A DNA stretch of 64,000 bases from Chlorocebus sabaeus (Eukaryota > Chordata > Mammalia > Primates > Cercopithecidae). The stretch is taken from positions 86,557,447 to 86,621,446 of the forward strand of contig NC_132904.1 of the NCBI RefSeq assembly GCF_047675955.1, written 5' to 3'. The position numbers and the translations under genes were made by a program. This document shows positions 9,976-21,546 of the stretch, in pieces. Every line of letters begins with the position of its first letter. Position 1 is the first letter of the stretch. The notes under the pieces were generated by a model that was not told the DNA's origin, ran no database searches, and worked only from the letters and a program-made list of their open reading frames with translations.

Positions 9976-11410
9976 CCACTTTTACATGAATTCTAGATGG
10001 CCGATGGGTACAATTTATTTAGAAAATGTTTGCATATTATGTCCCTTGTTTCGCTTCTTAACATCAAGTTCGCAAAAATAACTTTAAAGATCTGATTCTT
10101 TTCACTTCCAATTCAGAAGATACTGTAAGTCACATTTGTCACTAAGTGGCAGTAAGGCCTGTAGCTCAGGCTAGATGGTGAGATGTACAAATGCAGTTGG
10201 GGCCTTGCTTGTGATTTTAAACACAGTGTTTTTAAATTTATTCAACACCTACTCTTTTGTATATATATAAATTTTCACCTTAAAATTCTGAAAAGATAGA
10301 GAGGTGCAGTATGCTTTCAGACCATTTCCAAACCTCTAAGAAAAACAGTGAAAAACTAGAATAACAAAATCAAAATTCATGAACAGTATCTACAACAACA
10401 CTGAGTGACAATGTACCCTAAAAAATCCCAAATATAAAAAGTCACAGACAAATCAGGTGCAGCAGCGATATCCACGAGGAATCAGAATCCTTTCAGGATG
10501 ACGCAGAGAGGGTGAACAGAACGTATGTAGATTTGAGAACTCCCCAAGTCAGCAACAAGGATTCACTAGAAGGTGTGCAAGTTAATTAAAACAGAGCTGC
10601 AGAAACTGAGCAGGGTGGGAGTTTGCACACATCAATAAGCAAGAGTCCAGGATAAGATAAAAAGAGGCAGGGACCATATGGTTTCCATAGCTCTTAAAAT
10701 AACCAGCCCAAATTCTCTTCCAGGATCAAACTCCATACTGAGAAGAATATACTGGGAGTAAACTACGTATTAAACAAGGCTGACACAATAGGATCAAAAA
10801 GTGGGAAGGCCCCAGTAATAAGTGGAGACAGAAGCAGAACCAGGACAGAGCAAAAACTCAAGGGATTTTTATTGAATACCTTATGAAATCAAAAGGAGAG
10901 CTCTAGAATCAGGATGCTAGGAAAGCTGTGTTGACTGATCTTTACCTTATAAAAGTTCAAGTTCCATTCCATACAAATAGTGTCAATAGGGCATGCTTTC
11001 ATTATTATTGCTCTTTGTTTCTTATCTAAGGAGAGTGCAGAGGGAAGAAAATGCCTTTCCAAAAATAGTATACCTTGATACGACTGTTCATGAAGTAACA
11101 TCTAGCATTCTTAAAAGAACCTTAGTGCCAGGGCTACTGTGAGCTCTGTAGCTGCAACCTTGAAAGAAGTGCCTCTGGGCAGTCCTCTTTGTTTCCTGCC
11201 CAGCAGAATCTCAATCCCACCTCACTGGATCCAGCTCCATCACTGTGCCTGGCCACCTCAAGCTGTTCCTGAAGGTCAATTTCTGGAGTGTGTCCTGATC
11301 CTCTCCTCCTCCAAGCATCCCTCTTGGTCCTTGCAGGATCCCTTCAGAACCCTACCTAGAAGCCTTTTCGCCTGTCCTTGCTCCATCACACCTCGTCCAG
11401 GAATGTATTA
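9976..11410. other. No recognised gene
   Basis: Moderately GC-variable sequence. 10300-10880 has the A-rich purine-biased look of an old LINE sense strand, but I cannot align it to a family. 11110-11410 is GC-richer and unassigned. Confidence 0.4.
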
Positions 11411-11700
11411 TAAGCCTGGTGTGGTGGCTCACACCTGTAATCCCAGCACTTTGGGTGCCCTAGGCAGATGGATCACTTGAGGTAAGAAGTTCGAGACCAG
11501 CCTAGCCAACAAGGTGAAACCCCCTCTCTACTAAAAATACAAAAATTAGCAGAGTATGGTGACGTATGCCTGTACTCCCAGCTACTTAGGAGGCTGAGGC
11601 ATGCGAATAGCTTGAACCTGGGAGGCAAAATTTGAAGTGAGTGAGATAGCAGCACTGCACTCCAGCCTGAACAACAGTGATCACCAGTGAGAAAAACAAA
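11411..11700 (+). mobile_element. Alu
   Basis: Dimeric Alu from GCCTGGTGTGGTGGCTCACA to GTGAGAAAAACAAACG, with a decayed A tail. Confidence 0.9.
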
Positions 11701-11767
11701 CGATAGGTAGAGATAGTGGTACATATCTATCTACATATCTGTGTATCTACATATTTAGCTATATATA

Positions 11768-11794
11768 ATGTATATGTATATTATACATATACAT
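11768..11794. repeat. Perfect AT-rich palindrome
   Basis: ATGTATATGTATA (11768-11780) and TATACATATACAT (11782-11794) are exact reverse complements around one base, inside a longer TA-rich tract (about 11740-11880). Confidence 0.85.
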
Positions 11795-11899
11795 GAATAT
11801 ATGTATTATATATTGTTTAATTTGTAGTTTACTGCCAGTGTCATATATAATACATTATATATGTATTGCACATATGAGAGAGATATCTCAAATTTATAG

Positions 11900-13768
11900 A
11901 ATCCCTAATAACAAGCAGCTACCACCCCCATCTTCCACAATGGCTAATCATTTTACCGTGTGATTTACTCTCAGATGTGGTACTGCAGACCACAATGTGT
12001 CTCCAGCAAATTATCAGCAAATTCAAGTGCAAGTTTTTGGCTTTAGAAAATGTTTCAATTAAGTCAGCTACACTTGGGAAATGACGTTAGGAATATGCAC
12101 CCAAAGGGTTGATCTTAACTATTCATTATTACTAGTGGGAAAATTCTGGAGATTAAGGGATGTTTGGGGTGGCTGTCTTGCTCTGACAGAAGTAGGAATG
12201 GGGGATAGGTTTCTCCCCTATTCCTCTTGTGTTAATAATGGCAGGAGATTTTGGTTACTGGGAATAGTATCTACGTGACCTGGATAAAGCACGAGCACTA
12301 AATGTCTTGGGAGGGTAAAGAGAGGGGCTGCAGGGACTGCAGGGAGGAGGATCTAAGGCTTTTTCAGAGAGTGTGCAGAGAGAAAGCAGTCGGCTTCTCT
12401 GTCCATCATGCACAGCTCCAGGATTAAAGAAAACTCTGCTTTCTCCCTGCACATTCTCTTTGTATCTGTAAGAGAAAGTGGATAGGTTAAATTAGTGATC
12501 TGAAATGATTATTTTCTGGAAGGACAATTGAACCACTACCGAGATATATAAAGGCAGCTGGGGTTTTCCGAGGCCACCCAACACAGCCTCCATGGGGGGC
12601 AATGAAAGGGGACCCAGTTGTCCCCAGTTCTGGAGCTTTCAGGTTAATCAGGAAAATCCCAAGGAGGCAGGCGAAGGGTTGGGTTAAATAAAACACCTTC
12701 TGTAATCCGTGTATTAATGGGCCAGGCTAGGAAAGAAAAACTGGTAAACATGAGTTGATAGAAGAAAAATAGGAGAGAAGGTTTTATTTTATTTTGTTTT
12801 AAAAAATGATTTTCTGAAACCAAGTTCATATGTGTCTTATGGAAGAAAGGACTAGAAATAATAGGAATAAAAAAATGTGTGTTTAGCAAAGAAAGTTCAT
12901 GGTCAGATAAAGAATGTAGTTCAAAGGATGTTGGTGGTGAGATGAAGAACATGGTTTGTGTAAACCGTTGGGAATGAAAGATTTCATGGAGTTGAAGAAA
13001 GATGGAAAGTTTCACAAACGAGTACAGAGAACATACTCATGTGGTCAGGAAATATGCTTTCTTATGGACAAAGGAGATAGCACAAAAATAAAGTGAAGAC
13101 ATTGGGTCAATGTAGCTATTTAGTTTTATTTTGAAACAATAGGAGTAAATAAGGTAGGTTTTAAAATTGAGAGAAAATAACAAAGATAAAGTGAGAAAAA
13201 GAAAATGAGAGGAAATTAATATTGGAAGGCGATTGTTGAATAATGTCTCTGAGGATAGCATGGAAGTCAGCTTATACATGTAGTGCAAAGCCTTAGAAAA
13301 GAAGAAGCAAGTTGCACTAATGGGGTGAGATCTGGTTAGCAGGTAGTTTTTGAATTGCTCAAAGTAAACAGTTTGGAAACATCTTATCTCATTCTATGAA
13401 ATAATATCCACTATTGTTTTTAAAAATAAAGAATCAGTGTGCAGGTAAAATATTTGACAATAAAGAAACTAAACAGATTTAGTAATGAGGTTTTTGTGTA
13501 TTGTAAGATAATTATCAAATCATAAATTACCATTTTTAAATAAAATGTAGATACTTGAGGGCAAATAGTTGAAGGCCAGATTTTGACTTCTGGTGCAAAT
13601 ACATATATACATACATACATAGAAAAGAAGGAAAGAAAAGAGAAACCAGTCCCTAATTTTGGTTCATTCATTGCAACAAATTGCTAAATATCTTAAGATA
13701 AAACAATAAATAAAAAGACATGAATAAAAGTAGACTATGTGTCCCAATGATTTCATTATTACTTCAAG
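11900..13768. other. No recognised gene
   Basis: If the downstream TRIM pseudogene were complete, its RING/B-box exon should lie here. I searched by eye for the CxxC...CGHSFCRPC coding pattern and found none, so that exon seems lost. Confidence 0.45.
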
Positions 13769-16084
13769 GTTATGTGAATCTATGGAAGAAGATGATCCAT
13801 GTTGAGTATTGGAGAGTTTGTCATTTACTTTATGAGGAAGAGGAATGTCACTTGGAGAGACTGGAATAGGAAAGAAAAGATAAGTAAAGACAGTAAAGAC
13901 AGAATGAAATGAAAGGGGAAAGCTGTAGGAGGAATGTATAAGAAACTGAAGGAAATGTGCCATAAACCAGACCTGGAGCTGCTCCAGATTAGGACTGAGA
14001 AAAACAGAGTCCACTGGGAAAAATGACCTCATCCTCTTTGCCTTCTGTGATGTGTTTGGAATGATACTTTCATGATGCTGGAAAGTGAATTGCTTGTCTA
14101 GTAATGAAAGAGACAAAGTCAGTTTTTCTTGATCGAGGAGCAAAAAAACAAATGAACAAAAACAGTAGAAAACACCCCAGAAAAAAATTTCCTTTCAAAA
14201 TTCATTCAGTTGCTGAAAAACTGCAGTAAAAAAAAAAAAAGTTTATTTGAAGCTTTTTGAATTTGTATTTAAATATATTTAGATATTTAGAAATTTGGGA
14301 ATCCATGCAATACATTTCCTCAATGGCCATTTCCTGTATACCAATTGCTATAACCTTTGGGCTCACCCATCCTTAGTAATCTAATAAATTAAGCCTTCAC
14401 TATTAATTTTGTGATGAATGCTAAGACTTTCTCTCTTCCTTCTTACCTAATTTTAGAAATGTGAAAGGTAAATTCTTCCTGTATTCAGGTTTTGAGAACT
14501 GTAACAGTTATCAGTCTAATACTCAAGTGGGAACATAATTTATAATGAAAATGTACCCTCCTTCATAGTACATGTAGTCTTCTCCTTCTTAAAAGGTAGA
14601 AAGGTTTTGTTTGTTTGTTAGGCAGGGCTATTAGTTTCAAGGAACTATAGAGAAATCACATAGAGAAAATTACCATTTCCAATTTTAATTTTCAAAGTGT
14701 ATAAAGAAATTGGCATAATGGCCCCAAATTATGCCAGGACTAATGGCAGAAAGGTAAGTATTTCTGACAGTGTATGGTGAAAGTAAGGTGTAAAGAAGCA
14801 AAAGAAAAGATCCTCGAGGATCTGGGGCTTTTGTATGTAGCAGATGGTGGATTCCAACTACAAATGGAAATGCTATCGGGTGCATTTAGGGAACCTGGGT
14901 CTTAGGAAGCAGGATGCCTGCCTAAGCTAAGCTTGTCAAGCCCTAGCTTGTGGTTATTGACACTGAGCATCACAGTGGTGTATAACATTACACAAAAATA
15001 CTTTCTATAATCATCAATGATATTAAAAACATTAGAGAAATATTTATAACAACAACCACAAAGTAAACTGGCAACAATTTCACTGGATTTATCCCTTTCT
15101 CAAGAGATCCTTTGACAAAGAATTCTCACAAAGAAATCTTTAAAAAGCATATGTGAATTTTCTTTTACTTTATTACACCTATGCATGCTTCAGTGAAAAA
15201 TCCATAAATCTGACATAAAGTGATTTTTTAAAATAGGAGTTATTATTTACATTATTTGTCTGAGAATAAGAGCAAGCTGCTTCTGTTACTATCTTCAAAT
15301 TATTAAAAATTCCACAAATTTAAATGTTCTAGGGAATGTAACTGAGTTTAGCAATAATTTCTGTTCTTTATATATTCCCGGAAACTTTGTAATTTTCCCC
15401 ATTTTTCTGGTTCAAGATTTGATTGTTATGAATATGGAGTAACGCTTGAACATCAGTAAACTTCTCTAGTGTGCCTGCTGTCCTGACCCATATTTCCAGT
15501 GGTAACCTGGCATACGTAGACACTATGTAAAGCCCACGTTCATTAGAAGTTTATAACACTATGTTTTCATGTGACTGTTTTCTTATTCCTGCAGTTCATA
15601 TTTCCTGGGATAATAAAATAACCACTTGCTACATTCCCCTTGTTTGAAGATCTGAGACAGTTACTCTTTGGTTCTGATGATCTCAACATTGCTCCAAGTC
15701 CCACAAAATATAAGTGTTTTCTTGATGGTGAGGCCAGGCATTCACTTTTGGAAGATATCACTGAGAGGTGGATGTTGGGCAGTGTTGGAACTGGGCTGTT
15801 GGATTTTGCAAAGATTCTTGGACAATGAGAAATGACATGCTGGTTAACTCCAAGAAAATTTTTCTACTTTTTTGTGCCAAGAAGACTGCTGGTATCATCT
15901 CAAGACCTCTTCCCCAGTCTTTCCTCAGGATACAGAAAGGCCTCTAGGCCAGATGCAGGTGTTTCTAGATTGTGAATGTGGCATGGTGAGCTTTGTAAAT
16001 GTGGCCAACAGTTTTCTCATTTGTAGCCTCTGAGGTTCTTTCCCTTACCCTCTTACACCTTTCTTTTGCTTTGCTTTGCACTAA
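13769..16084 (+). pseudogene. TRIM pseudogene (TRIM43/64/77-like), partial
   Basis: Two exons of a TRIM49-family relative survive. At 13769-13987 (219 nt versus 231 in the intact gene) the coiled-coil exon reads YVNLWKKMIHVEYWR, then LYEEEECHLERLE, in-frame stops, and MYKKLKEMCHKPDLELLQ. Its acceptor (TTACTTCAAG) remains but the donor is CAG|ATTAGG instead of GT. At 15595-16084 the PRY-SPRY exon starts after TTATTCCTGCAG. It reads LFEDLRQLLFGSDDLN, breaks by frameshift and stop, and resumes as VFLDCECGMVSFVNVANSF, a stop, and PLTPFFCFALH plus stop. Introns are kept, so this is a duplicated gene, not a processed copy. RING/B-box and the 96-, 23- and 98-nt exons were not found. The ending PFFCF resembles TRIM64 as I recall it. 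Confidence 0.85.
14000..15590. other. Remains of intron in TRIM pseudogene
   Basis: About 14020-14060 resembles the sequence just after the coiled-coil exon of the intact gene (CTTCTGTGATGTGTTTGGAA versus TTTCCATGACGTGTTTCCAA), supporting shared descent. The small exons expected here were not recognised. Confidence 0.4.
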
Positions 16085-16649
16085 CAGAATCAGGGATAGG
16101 TCAGTAACTTGACTAAAGGCATCAGAAACACCAACTTCTGAGAATGCTAACCTACTGAGTACTCAATTTTTTTATCTGTTTCTACGAAACTTTGTACCAT
16201 CTTTAAAAGTGTGGAGGTATACATTTGTTTCGATTTTCATTAAACTACTCTCTCTTAGAATCCTGCACATGTCTTTTCTTTTATGCTGTATCTTTTTTTC
16301 CCTTGATTTCCAAGCCAGCCCAGGCAAATGAATACCTGAGTGTGATTATCCAAACTCATGGGTTAATGCAAGAGCACAGGTTTCTTCCCCCTGAACTGGA
16401 ATTTTATTTTCTCTGTTCCACCTGTGGCATCCTACAGACAGTTACCTGGGAAGATGTCATTACCAGAATAGAAAGTAAGACTCACTTTTTGCTTCAGAAA
16501 ATACAGAATACTGAGAACCCTCATTGCATTTTAATACAATTTCCAATTTATTTAGGTCTTTGAAAGTTTTAAAATATATGTGCAGTAAAATATCCTTATC
16601 AGAAAAACCTATATTTTGATCACGTTAATTTTGTATGAAGCCTTTCCTT

Positions 16650-16996
16650 AAGTATCGACTGGAAATTGGTTCCAGGACCCCCCATAGATACCAAAACACT
16701 TGGATGTTAATAATCCTCAGATGTCCTTACATAAGATGGTGAAGTATTTGCATGTAGACTAAGCACATCCTCCAATGTACTTTAATTATCTCTAGATTAC
16801 TTAAAATACTTAATGCAATGTAAATGCTCTGTAAGTAGTTGTTACATGTATTATTTAGGGAATAATGACAAGCAAAAAAAGTCTGCACATGTGCAGTGAA
16901 AATGTAATCATTCAATTTTTTTTCCTGAAATGTTTTAATCCCCGATGAGTTGAATCCATGGGTGCAGAACCCTATCATATGGAGGTCCAACTGTAT
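16650..16996. mobile_element. Tigger/MER-type DNA transposon, nonautonomous
   Basis: Opens with TTGGTTCCAGGACCCCCCAT and closes with GCAGAACCCTATCATATGGA. Internal GTAGACTAAGCACATCCTCC and TTATTTAGGGAATAATGACA match a common primate DNA-transposon consensus. Exact subfamily uncertain. Confidence 0.7.
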
Positions 16997-17391
16997 ATCA
17001 AATATCATATTTCAAGGTGTATTTTCTAGTATTTAATTTAGTTACTCTCAATATGGAACACAACAAACATATTAAAAGTTCCTGATATATGTTTTTTCAA
17101 TTTATATAAAACAATCCAGTAATGCTTCCTTTAATGAAGATTGCTGAGAACAAAGTCTAAAAAAGACTGACTCTATCTGTAAGGAGAAACCCTGATACAA
17201 AAGCTTTATGACATATGGGTTGCATAATGGGATATTTCAATGATAGGAGTAATGCAAACATACAATTCTGTAGTCGTTTATATTTTAATAACATTATACT
17301 GTTTTAACTATCCTCATCTTGTATATAATCTCACTGTATATTAGAATACTACTATTAGAGCAATAAGGAAGGATGGATAAATATGGTCAGC

Positions 17392-17552
17392 TTTTTGGGG
17401 TTTTTTTGTTTTGCTTTTGAGACAGGCTCTCACTCTGTCGCCCAGGTTGGAGTGCAGTGGTGAGATCACAACGCATTGCAGCCTTGACCTCCCCAGATCA
17501 AGCAATCCTCCAACCTCAGCCTTCCACATAGCTGGACTATGGGTCCACCACG
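17392..17552 (-). mobile_element. 3' half Alu joined to CDON fragment
   Basis: Antisense on +, so sense on the - strand: the right half of an Alu with its A-rich tail at the left end. It begins at 17552, exactly where the CDON-like coding sequence stops, with no sign of the Alu 5' half. Confidence 0.8.
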
Positions 17553-18440
17553 TTTCTGGACAGTAGAGAGTGGATCAGAAGTAAAATAAGGTGCCAAGTC
17601 TGAACTCGCAGAAGAGCAGAGAATCATGACAGTAACATAGAGCAGTGTCCATATGGGTCCAAGACTCACTTGCAGAGCGCCAGATGATAGAAGCAGGCAA
17701 GACAGGCTTCCAGAGCAAAACCCAGGCCTTGGTTCACTTTCCAAGGTACAGTTCAGGGGAATCAGACGCATTCCTTAACCTTGACTTGCTAAGACTTTGA
17801 TCAGGGACAGTCTTCATGCTGTCCACAGCTGGTCTCTGAAACTGAGAGTAACAGTTGGCTTACATCTTCAGTGATTCAAGTCTGCAAGGTGAATATGATT
17901 GTGCTTCGTGGGGAAAGCAGAGAGGCCACTTTCTGTACTTAAATGGAGTTCACTTCAGTGCTATAAACATCACCGCAGTCCCGTTTGTAGTAAAGTCCAG
18001 ACTAGCAATCTGCCTTTGGGTTGAGCTGTTCTCCTACAAGATACCTACTTTGTTAAGATCTCTTGGCCGGGCGGGCTAAGCATCCAGAGCTCCTGTGTGG
18101 CAGCCGGCTGGGAAAGCCACCCTCAGGTGCTTCCCTCTGACGCCCGCGGCGGCGACTACGGTGGTGACTATGGTGGCAGCGGCCGCAATCCAAAGGGGCC
18201 CCTGCAGGTATCTCGCAGGGCAGAGGAGAGCGCGGTGTCTCGCAGGCCAGGGCGCAGTCCGGGTAGGTCAGGTGGGCGCTGGGTCCTGGTTTTTCTGGCA
18301 CCTTGACGCAGGAGCCAGGCATCGGGGCTCAGGGTAGGGGAGCTGGGGCGCGCCTCGGCGGCAGCGCTCCTCCAGGCGGAGGCCTGTGGTCCTGTAACCT
18401 GGCGGGTTCAGGGCTGCCAGGAGCAAGAGGAGGGATCCCT
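17553..18440 (-). pseudogene. CDON 5'-end fragment (pseudogene)
   Basis: On the - strand 17669-17553 reads LGPIWTLLYVTVMILCSS then ASSDLAPYFTSDPLSTVQK. This matches the signal peptide and start of the first Ig domain of CDON, a cell-surface Ig/fibronectin co-receptor for Hedgehog signalling and myogenesis. The ATG is gone (the position reads CAAGTG) and the coding part stops after about 39 residues at an Alu. The ~770 bp upstream on the - strand, which turn CpG- and GC-rich at 18440-18060, are likely the CDON 5' UTR or first exon, which I infer from position only. It may be a retrocopy of a short or chimeric transcript or a genomic fragment. No function is expected. Confidence 0.72.
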
Positions 18441-19445
18441 ATTCAACAAATGATCCTGGGATAATTGGCAAGTCACAAGTAGGAGAATGAAACTGGACTT
18501 TGTGGCATAGGCAAACCTTATTATTACTCAATGAAACACTCACCTAGGACCTACTGGGAAGGTATTTTGCAGATGTAACCAAAGGTCCTAATCCTGTAAC
18601 TAGCAAGTGTACCCAGGTAAGCCTGACTTCATCAGTGAAAGTCCTTTAAAGAAAGACACAGGCATTCCTTGAACAACACCTACAAATGAGCCTCTAATCT
18701 TCCAATTGCTCCCCATTGTCTTTGGACCAAAGCTTTGAATCATGACCACTGGGACCCAGCCAGCTGAGGATTTTTCTTCCTGACTGACTTTAACAGGGAT
18801 CTCATACTTGCTCAGGCAGCCCATCAACTGTGGAAACCAATTCCTCGCACTTGATTCATATGTGAATCTCCCTACCTGTACATATATCTTATGGGTTCTG
18901 CTTTGATTTCTGAACCTTGACAGATTTTTTGAACCTTGACAGACATAGGGCTGATAGATTTGTCTTCACTGTTCTGACACTCTTGACTCTAAGTCTTTGG
19001 GGGGCTATTGGCAAAGAATTCCTCTGTCAGAAAATATTTGAGCAGCCGCTTCTGAAGTCTCCTTTCTTTTTTTAATTGTCACATGACAACAAAAGTATTT
19101 GTTATAGAAAAAAAGATACAGTCCATCCCTATCATTTGGATTCTGTATTTGTGAATTAGCATACATCCTACAACTTGTTTATAATCCCCAAATTAATTAT
19201 TATATTGCATTTCTAGTCTTCGTAGAACATCATGCACTATGTGGAGAAAAGCACTAAAATAATCACTCATTTCACCCATGAGATTGACGAAGTTTTGTAA
19301 ATTCAGTAAGAGACCTCAAATTAGTGTGGCTATTTGGTTAATCAGTGATTTCTCTTAGAGTGGTAGAAAACAAAACAAAAAAAAAGTTGTATCTTCCTGT
19401 TGGACTTCTCTGGGAATATCCTATAAACGTACTAAAGCAGCATTT
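18441..19445 (+). repeat. Old L1 fragment and other old repeats
   Basis: At about 18441-18500 ATTCAACAAATGATCCTGGG and AGAATGAAACTGGAC match the late ORF2 region of an old L1. 18540-18660 resembles the ancient repeat seen at 4051-4495 in reverse. The remainder to 19445 is unassigned. Confidence 0.45.
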
Positions 19446-19700
19446 AAGGCTGGACAAGGTGGTTTATGCCTGTGCTCCCAAGCACTTTGGAAGTCCAAGA
19501 CCAGAGGATCACTTCAAGACAGGAGTTGGAGAACAGCCTGGGCTACAGAATCATACCCTGAATCTATGAAAAGTTTTAAAAAACATTATCCAGATGGGAT
19601 AGTGTGAGCCTGTAGTCCTAGCTACTTGGGAGGCTGAAGCAGGAGGATCCCTTGAGCCTTGGAATTCAAGGTTGCAGTGGTTTATGACTGTACCACCGAG
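19446..19700 (+). mobile_element. Degraded Alu
   Basis: GGCTGGACAAGGTGGTTTAT through CAGCCTGGGCTACAG to GACTGTACCACCGAGTG. Highly diverged, AluJ-like. Confidence 0.8.
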
Positions 19701-19887
19701 TGTCTCCACAAGGAGACAGTTTCTCTAGAATAAATAAGTGTGCCCTTAAAGGAATGCCTGTGTCTTGAATGAAACTCAATAAACAGTATAAAATGCATAT
19801 TAATTTCTAGTGTATGTCTAATCTGATAGGATTTGTGTTACATATGATTCATTTCAGTAACGGTTTTTTAGAATGAAGGAGTGATAA

Positions 19888-19940
19888 TAATTTAATCAGC
19901 GGTGCAAAGGTGTGTTCTAAATACTACATAAACCTAATCA
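19888..19940 (+). promoter_or_regulatory. DUX4-type motif pair upstream of TRIM49-like gene
   Basis: TAATTTAATCA at 19888-19898 is an exact match to the DUX4 consensus TAAYYYAATCA. AAACCTAATCA at 19930-19940 matches at 10 of 11. Both lie in the same orientation about 110 and 70 bp upstream of a TATA box. TRIM49/TRIM43-type genes are established DUX4 targets in human cells, which makes the site plausible. Occupancy is inferred. Confidence 0.6.
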
Positions 19941-20004
19941 TCTTATTCTCAACCTTTCTCAATACTCCACCCACTTAAAGAGGTGGGTGTGGTCTTCACA
20001 GATT

Positions 20005-20014
20005 CTTATAAAAG
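20005..20014 (+). promoter_or_regulatory. TATA box of TRIM49-like gene
   Basis: CTTATAAAAGG at about 20004-20014 is a near-consensus TATA box. A start about 30 bp downstream (near 20036) would begin the noncoding first exon. Confidence 0.65.
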
Positions 20015-20035
20015 GACCTAGAATAGACAAGCTCA

Positions 20036-20191
20036 GTTTTCTCCAAAGGAGAAGGACCGCACTTAGAGGCAGCTGTATTTTGGTGACCTCTGAAATTCAG
20101 TACTGTATTGAATGAGTTCCTGACCTTGAGGAGTACTTAACAGAATTGTTTCTCAAAGAATAATTGTGGGAACCATTAAAAGAACCCAGCA
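20036..20191 (+). other. Noncoding first exon of TRIM49-like gene
   Basis: Runs from the predicted start to the donor CCCAGCA|GTAAGTG, with the intron starting at 20192. It contains no in-frame open start joined to the RING exon. The first intron would run to the acceptor TTTTTGTTACAG ending at 22623. Confidence 0.55.
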
Positions 20192-20994
20192 GTAAGTGAA
20201 ACTTATATTGATAAAATTATATCTTCTTTCCTTTGCAAAATAATAGAATGTTAAAAATATCTCATTATCTTAAATCTACACAATGATACCATTTCTAATT
20301 CATACTCTTACTATAGATTTTATGAATTACGAGGATACTAATTGTTGTTATTTTCTGTTTTCTATCATTCTTCGATATAGTTTTGAAAAAATTTAAATAT
20401 CTAGTGTTTGCTGCAGCAGATATGTATGCATAATAAATATATGGAGTTGATATTAATACATATAAGTACACATAGATATGTGTAAATATATGTGTAATGA
20501 GTGAATTAATATTGTAAAATTGAATTCAGAAGATGTTAATGAATGTTAATTCATTCATTCAGCTTTTAGACATGACTTTAAATTAGTAAGGTAGTGATGA
20601 GAGATGCAAAATAGTTAAACTGAAAAAAATGAAAAAGCTCCCCAAAACATCCTAGTTTAGATACCAAAACACAATTTTTTGACCAAGTATATAAGATAAA
20701 ATTGGATACGTGATGGTGGTTGTGATCTCACTTGAGTTTTAGTCTTATTAAACTATGAAAACTTCCTTAAAATGACTTAGATGACCTCTGGAGAATGTTT
20801 GCAATTCTAAGATTTTTCATTTCTTTCACTAAAATTCAGCAGTGTTATCAAATAAAGGAGAGTAAAGGACTTAAAATTGCCAAACAAAGACTATAGTTTA
20901 TATATTAGTCAGGGATCTCCAGACAAACAGAATCATGGGATATATATGTATATATGTAGAGATACATTCATGAGTCATTTCAGGCAACCACAAA

Positions 20995-21235
20995 CAACAC
21001 ATGGTGGTCACATAAGATTATAATACCCGTATGTTTACTGTACCTTTTCTGTATTTAAATATCTTTACATACTAAATAATTACCTTTGTGTTACAATTGC
21101 CTACAGTGTACAGTACAGAACATGCTGTACAGTTTTGTAACCTAGGAGCAATAGGCTGTACTGTACACCATAGGTGTGTAGCAGGCTGTACCATCTAGGT
21201 TTGTATAAGTATATTCTATCATGTCAAAACAATAA
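20995..21235 (+). mobile_element. MER2/Tigger-like DNA transposon fragment
   Basis: GGTCACATAAGATTATAATA, GTGTTACAATTGCCTACAGT and AGGAGCAATAGGCTGTACTG match a common Tigger-class nonautonomous element that I recall as MER2-like. Confidence 0.65.
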
Positions 21236-21242
21236 AACCACC

Positions 21243-21546
21243 TGGCTGGGCGTGGTGGCTCATGCCTGTAATCCCAGCACTTTGGGAGGCTGTGGTGGGC
21301 AGATTACTTGAGGCCAGGAGTTCAAGTCCAGCCTGTCAACATGGTGAAACTTCATCTCTACTTTAAGAAAAAAAAAAAAGAAAAAACTATCCAGGTGTAG
21401 TGATGTGTTCCTGTAACCTCAGGTACTCAGGAGGCTAATGCAAGAGATTCGCTTTGCCCCGAGAGGTGGAGGTTGCAGTGAGCCGAGATTGCACCACTGC
21501 ACTCCAGCCTGGGTGACAGAGGGAGACTCCATCTCAGAAAGTAAAT
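21243..21546 (+). mobile_element. Alu
   Basis: Dimeric Alu from GGCTGGGCGTGGTGGCTCATG to CTCCATCTCAGAAAGTAAAT, in the first intron of the TRIM49-like gene. Confidence 0.92.

Noticed and set aside
13664..14143. 159-codon - strand frame
   Set aside because: Antisense to the TRIM pseudogene coiled-coil exon and flanking AT-rich DNA; no known domain.
14377..14387. TAATCTAATAA, one base off a DUX4 site
   Set aside because: Single near-matches are expected by chance in AT-rich DNA, and no promoter elements or partner site are nearby.
18095..18337. Open frames on both strands in the CpG-rich block
   Set aside because: Explained by GC content; the region fits a CDON 5' UTR and neither product resembles a known protein.
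20995..21235. GTACAGTACAG-type direct repeats near 21110-21190
   Set aside because: They belong to a common DNA transposon consensus rather than a regulatory array.
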